DNA from: a virus
Direction: 5' to 3' (one strand)
DNA length: 32,596 bases
IMG/VR virus record: IMGVR_UViG_3300030117_002880
Span: 1 to 32,596 of that record
The notes beneath the pieces were generated by a model. It ran no database searches. It was given only the letters and a program-made list of their open reading frames with translations, and was not told the DNA's origin. Below, in pieces: positions 1-7,782 of this stretch. Every line of letters starts with the position of its first letter. Position 1 is the first letter of the stretch. The position numbers and the translations under genes were made by a program.

Positions 1-895
1 CTCTTTTTGTAACGAAATCGTTTGTTTTTGGTTTGTTTAATACTGACTTCCAAGTAATTGTGACAATATCAGATCCACCGTCTGCCACACTTGTCATAAT
101 ATTTTGTGCAGTGTACCAGTCACTTATAGTGCCAGAGGCAGGTGTAAACCTACTGTTTATGTTAGCAGTGCTTGAAGAGTTGATACCAACCAGATTACCT
201 GTTCCAGTTTTGAACTCAAGTTGAGAACCTTCTTGATAATCTACTAGTGTTTCTACACCAGCAACGACTTTACTTACTACTCTTACATCTATAGTACCTG
301 CTCCAATATTAGAGATGATACCTTTCAACATACCAGTTGCAGCAGCAGTAGTACCAACACCAACTGTAACACCAGTCAAGGATTGTGTAACACCATACCC
401 AACAAATATGTTAGTAGTGGTAACGCCAGTAAATGTTTGATCTGCAGCGTTATCTATAACTGCAACTCTTACATTTTCTGCCCAATGACCTGGATTTTTT
501 GCGGAGAAATACCAAGTGGTATCATCTGTATGATTGTTTGTGTAATCTTCGTATCCGTCTACTCGAAGACTTGCTAATGATGCTTGACCTGATGCAGCGT
601 TTGCTGTGTTTAGATCTCCACCACCTACACGAACAACATCTAACTTACCACCGTATGATAAGAAATTTGCTGCACCATACCAACATTCGTAGTGGAAGTC
701 AGTTGTACCCACACCTGGTTCACCAAATGTGTCAACCAACTCTTTTTCATTGTTAATTCTAGTTATCTCATTGATAGGTCCTTTACGAAAAGGAGCAGCA
801 ATACCACCAACGACGTTGAGTGTAAAGTCTACGCCACCCCTAGTAAGGTCAACCTCTCTTACTGAAATACCTGGAGATGCTAATCGAAGTGCCAT
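1..895 (-). CDS. 18: Tail sheath protein gp18, N-terminal part (runs off left edge)
   Basis: The reading frame opens at ATG 895-893 and stays open to the window edge, giving about 298 residues. The N-terminus begins MALRLASPGISVREVDLT, the typical opening of T4-type contractile sheath proteins, followed by the conserved stretch around GGIAAPFRKGPINE. Sheath subunits polymerise around the tail tube and contract on infection. A strong Shine-Dalgarno (GGGAG) lies about 7 bases upstream, fitting a protein needed in many copies, and a CTAAATA late-promoter-like box lies 37 bases upstream. It follows the sulfotransferase gene rather than gp17 directly. The C-terminal part is outside the window. Assignment rests on the N-terminus, on position after gp17 and on length. 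Confidence 0.88.
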   Translation of the reverse strand, partial: MALRLASPGISVREVDLTRGGVDFTLNVVGGIAAPFRKGPINEITRINNEKELVDTFGEPGVGTTDFHYECWYGAANFLSYGGKLDVVRVGGGDLNTANAASGQASLASLRVDGYEDYTNNHTDDTTWYFSAKNPGHWAENVRVAVIDNAADQTFTGVTTTNIFVGYGVTQSLTGVTVGVGTTAAATGMLKGIISNIGAGTIDVRVVSKVVAGVETLVDYQEGSQLEFKTGTGNLVGINSSSTANINSRFTPASGTISDWYTAQNIMTSVADGGSDIVTITWKSVLNKPKTNDFVTKR

Positions 896-932
896 TCTAA
901 CTCCCTGCAGTACCCGAACTTTTGACTGAAAT

Positions 933-940
933 TATTTAGG
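933..940 (-). promoter_or_regulatory. Late-promoter-like box upstream of gp18
   Basis: The minus strand reads CCTAAATA, one base from the NATAAATA late box of T4-like phages. It lies 37 bases before the gp18 ATG in the gap after the sulfotransferase gene. A separate late promoter for the sheath gene makes sense because the sheath is needed in large amounts. No -35 element was sought, since T4-type late promoters do not use one. Confidence 0.5.
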
Positions 941-969
941 TTTTTTGACTGCTATACACCATGAAGCTA

Positions 970-1749
970 TCATAGGAAATAATAATTAGATACTATTGCT
1001 GTTTTTGAGGAATCATAAAATTCTCTATTTTCTTTTATTTTTCTCTCCATTCTTTCTGTTATTTTTATCTTTGGATATTTTGTATCATCTGTTTTATTGT
1101 GATGTCCTATCCTCCAATCATCATCTATTTTACAATCAAAAAATTCATTTATTACATCAACTATATTATGTTCAAAATCTTCCATCTTGACAACCAAGGT
1201 TGGCCATCTTTTTGAGTATTTTTCTACAACATGTTCATAATTATAATTATCACTTTCTAGGGTTATCCCATTTCTATAACATGATTCTACCCAATCTTTT
1301 GGTTCTCGTAAACATATCACAGTTCTAATATCAAAGTAATCATCTAGTACTTTTTTAACTTCATTCAACTCTTTGTCAGACAAGTCAAAATTTTGTAAAG
1401 AAAAATCCATAGAAAGATTTCCTAGGCAACTATGATAACGAATATATTTGTCATAATTTGCTGGATCATAAACAAATGAATGTAATAATTCTATAAATTC
1501 CCACACTGGCAATTCTTTTTGCCACATACTAAATCTTTTGATCTCCCATATAACATTTTTATGCAACTTCTCTCTGGTCCATCCATCATCGGAACCATAT
1601 ACCATTGTTTTGTTTCTTAGAATTCTCCACAAATAATGAGATTCTTTAAGTATACTTGTGGTAAATTGCTTTGTTTCTCCTAATGCATAGTATAATGAAG
1701 TTGTTCCTGATTTAGGAAATGCTGGACAGAGAACAAGTATAGGTTTCAT
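970..1749 (-). CDS. Sulfotransferase family protein inserted between gp17 and gp18
   Basis: This is a 259-residue protein with a sulfotransferase P-loop near the N-terminus (PAFPKSGTTSL, about residues 9-19), the loop that binds the 5'-phosphosulfate of PAPS. A second motif, RTVICLREPKDW, includes Arg148 and is followed by Ser156; it resembles the 3'-phosphate-binding motif. Known family members move sulfate from PAPS to hydroxyl or amine acceptors; the acceptor here is unknown. I prefer ATG 1749, which overlaps the gp17 stop as ATGA. A longer GTG start at 1764 is possible. The gene is visibly more A+T-rich than gp17 and interrupts the usual gp17-gp18 adjacency, suggesting later acquisition. 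It could modify host surface glycans or a virion component; that is inference. Confidence 0.75.
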   Translation of the reverse strand: MKPILVLCPAFPKSGTTSLYYALGETKQFTTSILKESHYLWRILRNKTMVYGSDDGWTREKLHKNVIWEIKRFSMWQKELPVWEFIELLHSFVYDPANYDKYIRYHSCLGNLSMDFSLQNFDLSDKELNEVKKVLDDYFDIRTVICLREPKDWVESCYRNGITLESDNYNYEHVVEKYSKRWPTLVVKMEDFEHNIVDVINEFFDCKIDDDWRIGHHNKTDDTKYPKIKITERMERKIKENREFYDSSKTAIVSNYYFL

Positions 1750-3404
1750 AAAGTATAGTCCCACATATATGAACGATCTCCATACTCATCTACCTTCCAA
1801 TTATCTCCGTTTGAGTCTACTTGTTCTATCTCATCATCAAATCCATCACATACAAATCCGAATGGAGCCATGTCCTGTTCTATAGCATTTTTCTGCTCTT
1901 CGTATATACGTTTTCTTACATCCTGATCAGTCATCTCCTTGAAATAATCCTGTGCTACCAACCATGAAAATATAACCAAACACATAGCAAGGTCATCATT
2001 ACAACCCTCTTCTGCCTCGAATGATTGTTTCTTTTGTATGAATGTGGTAAGTTCACTGATGATATTATAATCACAGAATGTAAGTTTATCTTCTTCGACC
2101 AAAGTCTTCAAGTTAGAACATCCTACTTTTTTTGTAGTCGTACTCATCTTCACACCCAACTGAGTTTTGACACCAGAAAATCCAGAACCTACTATCTGAC
2201 CTGCTCTTCCTCTCATAGCAACCATCAATAGATTTTCATACTCAAGATCATAGAATAAAATAGATGCTACCTGATCCCCAATATCATTTACCTCACATAA
2301 CACATAAGCATTATTATATGCTCTACCAACCTCTTCAATGATAGAAGGAAATACCATAGGTTTGACTTCGTTGTCTCTATACGTTGCTACGATTTTATAT
2401 GGAAACTCTGTAATGTCAGCAACTATGAAGGCACTATAATCCTTAGAGATACCTCTTGCCACATCCACAGTAATAATATAATCTCTTCCAGGATACGGTT
2501 TTTCATATACATTCAATTTACCATTCTGCTCTTCTGGTTCTTCATATACTAATGCTTTTAGTTTTGATGCTGCTATCAAAGTATCAACAGAACCCAGAAA
2601 CTCACACTCAAACTCAATAGCAAACTGTTGTTTACTAGTGTTTGCTATAGTTTGTTTCTTCCATTTTGCATCACGGCCTGGTACTTCAGACCAATGAACT
2701 TCTGTTGCAGTGTACTCGTTCTGTCCTCGTTCAGCGTCATGCCACATTCGGTAGAAGTGATTCATACCATGTGGAGTAGATACTATTATAACCTTAGTAG
2801 ATTTACCAGAGGATATAGTAGGATAAACAGACGCAAAGAAATCATCTGCCAAGTGGTTCTGCACGAATGCAAACTCATCAAGGAAGATGATATTGAAAGA
2901 CATACCTCGAACAGCAGATGCTGATGTAGATGCTGCTATGATCTTGGAACCGTTCTCCAGTTCCATCGACCCTTTGTTCCAAGCGATGATACCCTGCTGC
3001 ATCCAACTCGGCAAGTTCTCATATGCCAGTTGTAGTCTTCCGAGTAGATCTCTAGCAGTTGCTGCTTTGTTTGCGAGGATTCCAATATTGACGTTATCGT
3101 TGAATATTGCGTAATGGAGTAAGTAAGATACTACAGTTGTAGACTTACCAGTCTGCCGAGGCATTTTACAGATATTGAATCTATTCTTATGAAAATTTCT
3201 TATAAGTTTCTTTTGAAACTTGTACATGTTAAAGCTGACTAAACCTTCGTCAACGTTAACAATTTTTATATGCTTCTCTGTAAAATAAACTGGATCAGCC
3301 TTACACTTGAGGAACTCTGCAATGTGTTCCTTAGTGAATTCGGTTTGTGTATTAGCCTTCTTTAGATTCGGATTACCAAGATAAATGTCACTTTTTGCTG
3401 CCAT
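1746..3404 (-). CDS. 17: Large terminase subunit gp17 (packaging ATPase and nuclease)
   Basis: This 552-residue protein is the packaging motor that pumps phage DNA into proheads and cuts the concatemer. The ATPase half has a Walker A loop at residues 83-89 (RQTGKST), a Walker B at 171-177 ending in Asp176-Glu177, and a coupling motif STPHG near 209-213. The RNase H-fold nuclease half shows Asp314 in ITVDVARG, Glu371 in CEVND and Asp470/Asp471. The 57-residue spacing between the first two acids equals that of T4 gp17 (Asp401, Glu458). Length is close to T4 gp17 (610). It starts three bases after the upstream gene stops, with TAGG about 8 bases before ATG 3404, and overlaps the sulfotransferase start. 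Confidence 0.97.
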   Translation of the reverse strand: MAAKSDIYLGNPNLKKANTQTEFTKEHIAEFLKCKADPVYFTEKHIKIVNVDEGLVSFNMYKFQKKLIRNFHKNRFNICKMPRQTGKSTTVVSYLLHYAIFNDNVNIGILANKAATARDLLGRLQLAYENLPSWMQQGIIAWNKGSMELENGSKIIAASTSASAVRGMSFNIIFLDEFAFVQNHLADDFFASVYPTISSGKSTKVIIVSTPHGMNHFYRMWHDAERGQNEYTATEVHWSEVPGRDAKWKKQTIANTSKQQFAIEFECEFLGSVDTLIAASKLKALVYEEPEEQNGKLNVYEKPYPGRDYIITVDVARGISKDYSAFIVADITEFPYKIVATYRDNEVKPMVFPSIIEEVGRAYNNAYVLCEVNDIGDQVASILFYDLEYENLLMVAMRGRAGQIVGSGFSGVKTQLGVKMSTTTKKVGCSNLKTLVEEDKLTFCDYNIISELTTFIQKKQSFEAEEGCNDDLAMCLVIFSWLVAQDYFKEMTDQDVRKRIYEEQKNAIEQDMAPFGFVCDGFDDEIEQVDSNGDNWKVDEYGDRSYMWDYTL

Positions 3405-3407
3405 AAT

Positions 3408-4142
3408 TTAGCCTACTCTAGGTCCACTCCAACTAGAATCTCCGTATGCTTTCGATACTGATGATCCTACTTTCTTTACAGTTGAGTGTACACCTTTAGC
3501 AATTGCTCCTATTCTTTCTTTTGACGGTCCTTTGAACTTTTTCTTTTCACCACTTCTGTATGGTGATGGTTTTCTTTTGTCTTTCACTTCAGTATTCTTC
3601 GTACCACGAGTAGCTAGTGTAGAGCCTTTATCAGGTTCTCGTTTTGCTAACTGATTATTTTTTACTTCTTTTGATTTTATATCATAAGTTTTACCAGGAC
3701 TTCTATAGTCAGATGCTCTCATCTTACTGACCATCTCTCGGATACCCCTAACTTTAGCAGCAATCTTCTTAAGTTTTACATCTTGTTTTACAGATGTTTG
3801 AGATTGTCTAATAGCCTTGACAAGTTTATCAAACCTTGCCTCACCTTCTTTCAATGATGCCTTTCTCTTTTTTAGTTTTTCTAAAGCAGCATCAAGTGCC
3901 TTCTTCTTTCTTATAGCAGAAGGTTTTTTTCTACGAGATACTTCTTCCTTTCTCAAATGATTAATTATATTCTGTCCTGTATCGAGTGTAGTTGATTTCA
4001 AAGTAGACCTCAATTGATTTCCAGCATTCTGTCTACTCTTCTTAGTAAGAAGATCTTTGACACCAATATTCTTGTTTTGATTTAAGTAACTACTAACACC
4101 AGTTTTGATGATGTTACTAATATCTTCAGGAATGTTTGCCAT
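3408..4142 (-). CDS. Lysine/arginine-rich protein between gp16 and gp17, function unknown
   Basis: A 244-residue, strongly basic protein that I do not recognise. Lys and Arg are dense throughout, especially in residues 65-110 (runs such as RRKKPSAIRKKK), where heptad-like spacing suggests a helical or coiled-coil core. The C-terminal third is polar and probably disordered, ending in a Ser/Gly-rich tail. No enzymatic motif is visible. Its position between small and large terminase genes suggests a DNA-binding role in packaging or a capsid-internal protein, but that is inference. There is no clear Shine-Dalgarno; an AATAAATA box ends only four bases before the ATG. Confidence 0.75.
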   Translation of the reverse strand: MANIPEDISNIIKTGVSSYLNQNKNIGVKDLLTKKSRQNAGNQLRSTLKSTTLDTGQNIINHLRKEEVSRRKKPSAIRKKKALDAALEKLKKRKASLKEGEARFDKLVKAIRQSQTSVKQDVKLKKIAAKVRGIREMVSKMRASDYRSPGKTYDIKSKEVKNNQLAKREPDKGSTLATRGTKNTEVKDKRKPSPYRSGEKKKFKGPSKERIGAIAKGVHSTVKKVGSSVSKAYGDSSWSGPRVG

Positions 4143-4146
4143 GTTT

Positions 4147-4154
4147 TATTTATT
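4147..4154 (-). promoter_or_regulatory. AATAAATA box close to the basic-protein start
   Basis: The minus strand reads AATAAATA, a full match to NATAAATA, between the gp16 stop and the next ATG. It ends four bases from that ATG, so a transcript starting at the usual distance would begin at or near the start codon. It may be a leaderless promoter or chance in A+T-rich DNA. Confidence 0.25.
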
Positions 4155-4568
4155 TTATTTCTTTCCCATTAATCCATTTGCTTTGAGCATTTTCTGAAGA
4201 TCAGCAGTACTACCCACAAACATTGAATTGTTAGTTACATTCTTAGGACCAGATTTATCTTCATCTAAATCTTTCATCTTCTTTTGTAGATCAACTAACT
4301 TATCAGTTGTATCTGCAATGTGTTTGATCAACTGTCCAGCAACTTCATATGCTCTAGGGTGCTGAGAATCACCTGCAACATCTAAGATACCATCAACTGC
4401 CTCTTGACCCTTCTCAATAAGGTTATAGAACTGTGCTCTACTATATTCATAATCCTTGGTAGGATCATCATCAGAGTCTTTGATTGCTTTTGCAATCTTT
4501 CTTTTCTCTTTGACAATCTCACATTTTACATCGAGTGCCTTATCGATGGAGTCAAACTGGTCTGCCAT
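4155..4568 (-). CDS. 16: Small terminase subunit gp16
   Basis: A 137-residue protein matching T4 gp16 in character and position. The central helical part carries the conserved DYEYSRAQFYNLIEKGQEA and HPRAYEVAGQLIK segments, followed by a charged coiled-coil stretch (about residues 84-106). The C-terminal NNSMFVGSTADLQKML segment is also typical. Small terminases form oligomeric rings that regulate gp17 and initiate packaging. T4 gp16 is 164 residues, so this is slightly short but complete. The start ATG 4568 lies inside the 3' end of the nucleotidyltransferase gene (17-base overlap), suggesting translational coupling. Confidence 0.93.
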   Translation of the reverse strand: MADQFDSIDKALDVKCEIVKEKRKIAKAIKDSDDDPTKDYEYSRAQFYNLIEKGQEAVDGILDVAGDSQHPRAYEVAGQLIKHIADTTDKLVDLQKKMKDLDEDKSGPKNVTNNSMFVGSTADLQKMLKANGLMGKK

Positions 4569-5313
4569 AATTACCTATAAAATCGATTAGAATTTCTGAT
4601 TCAGACACAAGTTTTTGGATATCATCCCAAGCGTATCTGTTAGTATTTAGAAACACGTCCAATAATTTAGTAGTTAATACCTCGTGTTCGGGGTGAACTT
4701 CACAAAAAAAGTACTGGCAATAGTCCAGAGATCTGGTGTGCATACCTAGTTCAGGACCTACAGTATCAAAGCAGTTTCGTAATAATTTTTTGATATATTT
4801 CTTGGCAGTATAGGCATCCCTAACACGACCTTTACATTGTGGGTTGTCTAATTGATTTCTAAGTGCTTTGTATTTGTCATGATAATCATGTTGTATTTCA
4901 TGAAGATCAATTTTTCTTATTGACAAGTCTTCCTCACCCTCTACCATTTTGAGAGGAAGGACTTCTAAGAATAAATTGTTGGGGTACTTACTAAACCTAT
5001 TGTAATGTATAACCTTTACATCACATGGCACACGATTGATTTTGTATTTGAATCCTTTACCATACATTGACATTTGCACATCCGTTTTCTCTGGCACAAC
5101 AACGACAAAATCAATATCGGAGTGTTCGCTTGTGCTTAATGATCCCGTACAACTGCCTACGATATTCCTTTCTAAGAATGATCCTCTAAGATATATTGAA
5201 TGATATGTTGGTACTGTTTGTATAAATTTTGTGACGTGATACTTTGTGATGTCATCTAGTTCGACATCTCTTAGGTCATTATTGACATATGATTCCCAAA
5301 GGTTACCCCACAT
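4552..5313 (-). CDS. Pol-beta-type nucleotidyltransferase-like protein
   Basis: A 253-residue protein with the minimal signature of the DNA polymerase beta nucleotidyltransferase superfamily: Gly57-Ser58, then seven residues, then Asp66-Ile-Asp68, with a third candidate metal-binding Asp98 on a following strand (PCDVKVI). The rest is helix-rich with no other domain recognised. Family members transfer nucleotides to proteins, RNA or small molecules; the target here cannot be read from sequence. It overlaps gp15 by 11 bases and gp16 by 17 bases, so it is embedded in the neck/packaging operon. Possible roles include modification of a host or virion component. The full acidic triad suggests it is active rather than decayed. 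Confidence 0.7.
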   Translation of the reverse strand: MWGNLWESYVNNDLRDVELDDITKYHVTKFIQTVPTYHSIYLRGSFLERNIVGSCTGSLSTSEHSDIDFVVVVPEKTDVQMSMYGKGFKYKINRVPCDVKVIHYNRFSKYPNNLFLEVLPLKMVEGEEDLSIRKIDLHEIQHDYHDKYKALRNQLDNPQCKGRVRDAYTAKKYIKKLLRNCFDTVGPELGMHTRSLDYCQYFFCEVHPEHEVLTTKLLDVFLNTNRYAWDDIQKLVSESEILIDFIGNYGRPV

Positions 5314-6355
5314 CCCTACCTTGATTTGGACTATAAGTCAATCCATCATTACCAAAGAATGATGAATTTTCACTAAACCCAAAGTCATCACCGACTTCAA
5401 GCATATCAGTATCTAGGGAATCCACATTATTAATCACTGCTTGAGCATCATGTTCTTGAATCTTGGTTCCGTATTGTCCTCTAGAAACAATAAGACTAGT
5501 ACCATTCAATTCTCTGATCCGCATAACCTCTTCATCTACCTGAATAAAGCTTCTGGCAATAAGACCAGTAGCAGTAGTAACAGTTACTAATGTCTTCTTA
5601 GTATCTAAAGCAGCAGCTAATCTACTTGTAGAATCTGAATTGTAATCCTTCTTAGCGGTTGGAACAACAGTATATCTTTGCTCTCTTGGTGCTCTGATAT
5701 TTGTAGAGTAATCGACCTGAACCTTCTTGATGATTCCACCTTCGTCTGTAGGTACTTCCTGATAGAAATATGTTTTAGCAACAAAATCTAAATCATATTG
5801 AATAAATCTTCTGTTAGAAAAATCTCCTTCATACTCATCAGTAAAGGAAACATTTCTTAGTGTGTATGGTATATCTCTAGACTCTTCAACCCCATCTAAC
5901 ATATTTACTGTAACGTTGTATGCTGGTTGAAAGAAAGGTAATATCTGTTCAATAATTTGTAAAGCATCATCCTGCAACTTCGTTGCAAAACTTAGCCTAA
6001 ATCCTATATCATATGGAACAGGAAGAAACATCTTCTTCTGTTTTGTTTTATCAGCAGGAGTCTTTGCAAAAAACTTTGTTATTGGTGATGCTTTACGAGT
6101 AACATCATAAGTGTATGATGTCAACTCAAATGCAAGTCTAGGTAAAGTAATCGCTACGTTATCATCAAAATTTTGCTGTTGCTCAATACGTGCTAAGAAC
6201 CTTTGCATAGGACCATATGCAATAGGAACCTTCATCATACTAATAGTTTTACCGTCATTAGCAAATTTTTTAATGCTAATATTATTGAACAGTGTACCAA
6301 AAGCGATAACTGTTTTTCTTACGGTCTCATTGTAAAAATAATTACCTACCATCAA
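5303..6355 (-). CDS. 15: Tail sheath stabiliser/completion protein gp15 with C-terminal extension
   Basis: A 350-residue homologue of T4 gp15, the hexamer that caps the tail and joins it to the neck. The N-terminal YFYNETVRKTVIAFGTLFNN, the segment ALQIIEQILPFFQPAYNVT near 131-149, and the central RRFIQYDLDFV match the family well. T4 gp15 is 272 residues; the extra length here lies mostly after residue 240 and includes a module near 245-310 with VDEEVMRI and SRGQYGT that recurs in other tail proteins of this window. The stop overlaps the nucleotidyltransferase start and the ATG overlaps the gp14 stop by four bases, consistent with one operon. Confidence 0.92.
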   Translation of the reverse strand: MMVGNYFYNETVRKTVIAFGTLFNNISIKKFANDGKTISMMKVPIAYGPMQRFLARIEQQQNFDDNVAITLPRLAFELTSYTYDVTRKASPITKFFAKTPADKTKQKKMFLPVPYDIGFRLSFATKLQDDALQIIEQILPFFQPAYNVTVNMLDGVEESRDIPYTLRNVSFTDEYEGDFSNRRFIQYDLDFVAKTYFYQEVPTDEGGIIKKVQVDYSTNIRAPREQRYTVVPTAKKDYNSDSTSRLAAALDTKKTLVTVTTATGLIARSFIQVDEEVMRIRELNGTSLIVSRGQYGTKIQEHDAQAVINNVDSLDTDMLEVGDDFGFSENSSFFGNDGLTYSPNQGRDVG

Positions 6356-7782
6356 ATCTCACCAAATGGATTCTTTTCTGTAAAGTCTACTATAGATGTA
6401 TCAGATATGTATTCGATAGTCTCACTATCGTTGAACGCATCGTCATCATTATAGTCGATGCTATTTAGAGTGTATGACGCACCCGTGCTCACACCAACTT
6501 CAACAGTTATAGTCTCACCTCCTGAGAATTGACCAGATAGATTTCTTGCTAACAACGTATTTGTTGATGCATCCCAACTACTTACAAATGCAGTAGTGAG
6601 TGAAGAAGAACCCTTGATAACATCTCCATAATTAAATGTTCCTGAACCCTCTACAGAATCTCCTATTGTAATAACAGGAACTGAAGTATAACCATATCCA
6701 GCATTTGTATAGTGAACATGTGTTACCTGACCTGCACTATTGATTCCAGCAAATGCCGTTGCATTAGTAGTAGATCCGTCAGTAGAAGAAGCACCAACAG
6801 TTACAGAAGGAGCGTTAGAGTAGTTCTTACCTGCATATGATATAGATGTAACACCAACTACACCTTCTGTTCCAACACCTGCTATTGCTACTGCACCGCT
6901 ACCAACACCATCTCCAGCAACAAAAGTTACATTTGGAACATCAGAACCAGGAATATATCCTGAACCTGGATCAGTAATAACAACACTCTGGACTCCCCAT
7001 GATGAGAAGTTCCTAGTACCTACCCTGACCATCTTGGCATAACCTTGAGCAGTATGGCCTGCTCCAACTGGAGCATCAAACCTAACTGTAGGTGTTGTAT
7101 TGAATCCTACACCACCTGTTATAACATCAACCTTGTATATACCACCATTAGTAAGAGTTGTAAATACTGTTGCTTTCTCACCACCAGATCCAAGAATCAT
7201 TGTTACATTGTAACCCTCAGTCTCAAAGTCATCATCAATCTCTGCCACACGAGTATCGAAAGTCTCGTCTGTGTACTCGAATGGTTCACAGGTTAACTCA
7301 TAGGTATAGGTATTTCTTAGTTGATAAAAATCTACAATATCATTTACATACTTGATCTCAAATATAATATCCCTCATTGGGAAATACATCAAGTCACCTT
7401 CATAAGGTCTTACTTGATCTTCCGTTCTCCCAGTAGGACCGTATGTAGCAGTTGGGAACTTCCATAATAAAGGTGCTATAGATGAATCATATCTATCCTG
7501 TGAGATGATAATTTTCATCTCTGCAGTAGACCTTACACCAAATTTTGTAAGTAAATTATAGTTTTGATCAAACCCTTCATATGATGAGATAAATCCTTCT
7601 ATAGGAAATGATCTGTCAAACTTAGAACTAGTAACTTCACGTAGAACATCAGCAGTCTTCACATATACCCTAGGCATATAAATGAATTCAACACCGAACA
7701 TTCTAATATGCTCGTTTGTTAAATCCTGAACAAGTAACTGCTCTTGCTTATTACCTTGTAAGAAAAAAGGATTGAGTGCCAT
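6352..7782 (-). CDS. 14: Neck protein gp14 carrying an internal beta-repeat insertion
   Basis: The first 190 or so of 476 residues match T4 gp14: HIRMFGVEFIYMPRVYV, the SSYEGFDQNYNLLTKFGV region, then EGDLMYFPMRDIIFEI and DFYQLRNTYTYEL. The short C-terminal tail ending FTEKNPFGEI matches the end of T4 gp14 in character. T4 gp14 is only 256 residues; about 250 extra residues (about 193-440) sit between these conserved parts and contain four GxGY-type beta repeats. The protein joins the head portal vertex to the tail. It overlaps gp15 by four bases and gp13 by one base. The insertion may form a decoration on the neck; that is inference. Confidence 0.92.
   Translation of the reverse strand: MALNPFFLQGNKQEQLLVQDLTNEHIRMFGVEFIYMPRVYVKTADVLREVTSSKFDRSFPIEGFISSYEGFDQNYNLLTKFGVRSTAEMKIIISQDRYDSSIAPLLWKFPTATYGPTGRTEDQVRPYEGDLMYFPMRDIIFEIKYVNDIVDFYQLRNTYTYELTCEPFEYTDETFDTRVAEIDDDFETEGYNVTMILGSGGEKATVFTTLTNGGIYKVDVITGGVGFNTTPTVRFDAPVGAGHTAQGYAKMVRVGTRNFSSWGVQSVVITDPGSGYIPGSDVPNVTFVAGDGVGSGAVAIAGVGTEGVVGVTSISYAGKNYSNAPSVTVGASSTDGSTTNATAFAGINSAGQVTHVHYTNAGYGYTSVPVITIGDSVEGSGTFNYGDVIKGSSSLTTAFVSSWDASTNTLLARNLSGQFSGGETITVEVGVSTGASYTLNSIDYNDDDAFNDSETIEYISDTSIVDFTEKNPFGEI
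6463..7206 (-). repeat. Four GxGY beta repeats inserted in gp14
   Basis: Residues 193-440 of gp14 contain four units built on the pattern G-x-G-[YF], a short gap, P-x-V, then Gly/Ala-rich strands. They are centred on GGVGFNTTPTVRF, GSGYIPGSDVPNV, KNYSNAPSV and AGYGYTSVPV. The same pattern recurs in the gp8-like, 1235-residue and 2428-residue proteins. Confidence 0.75.
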
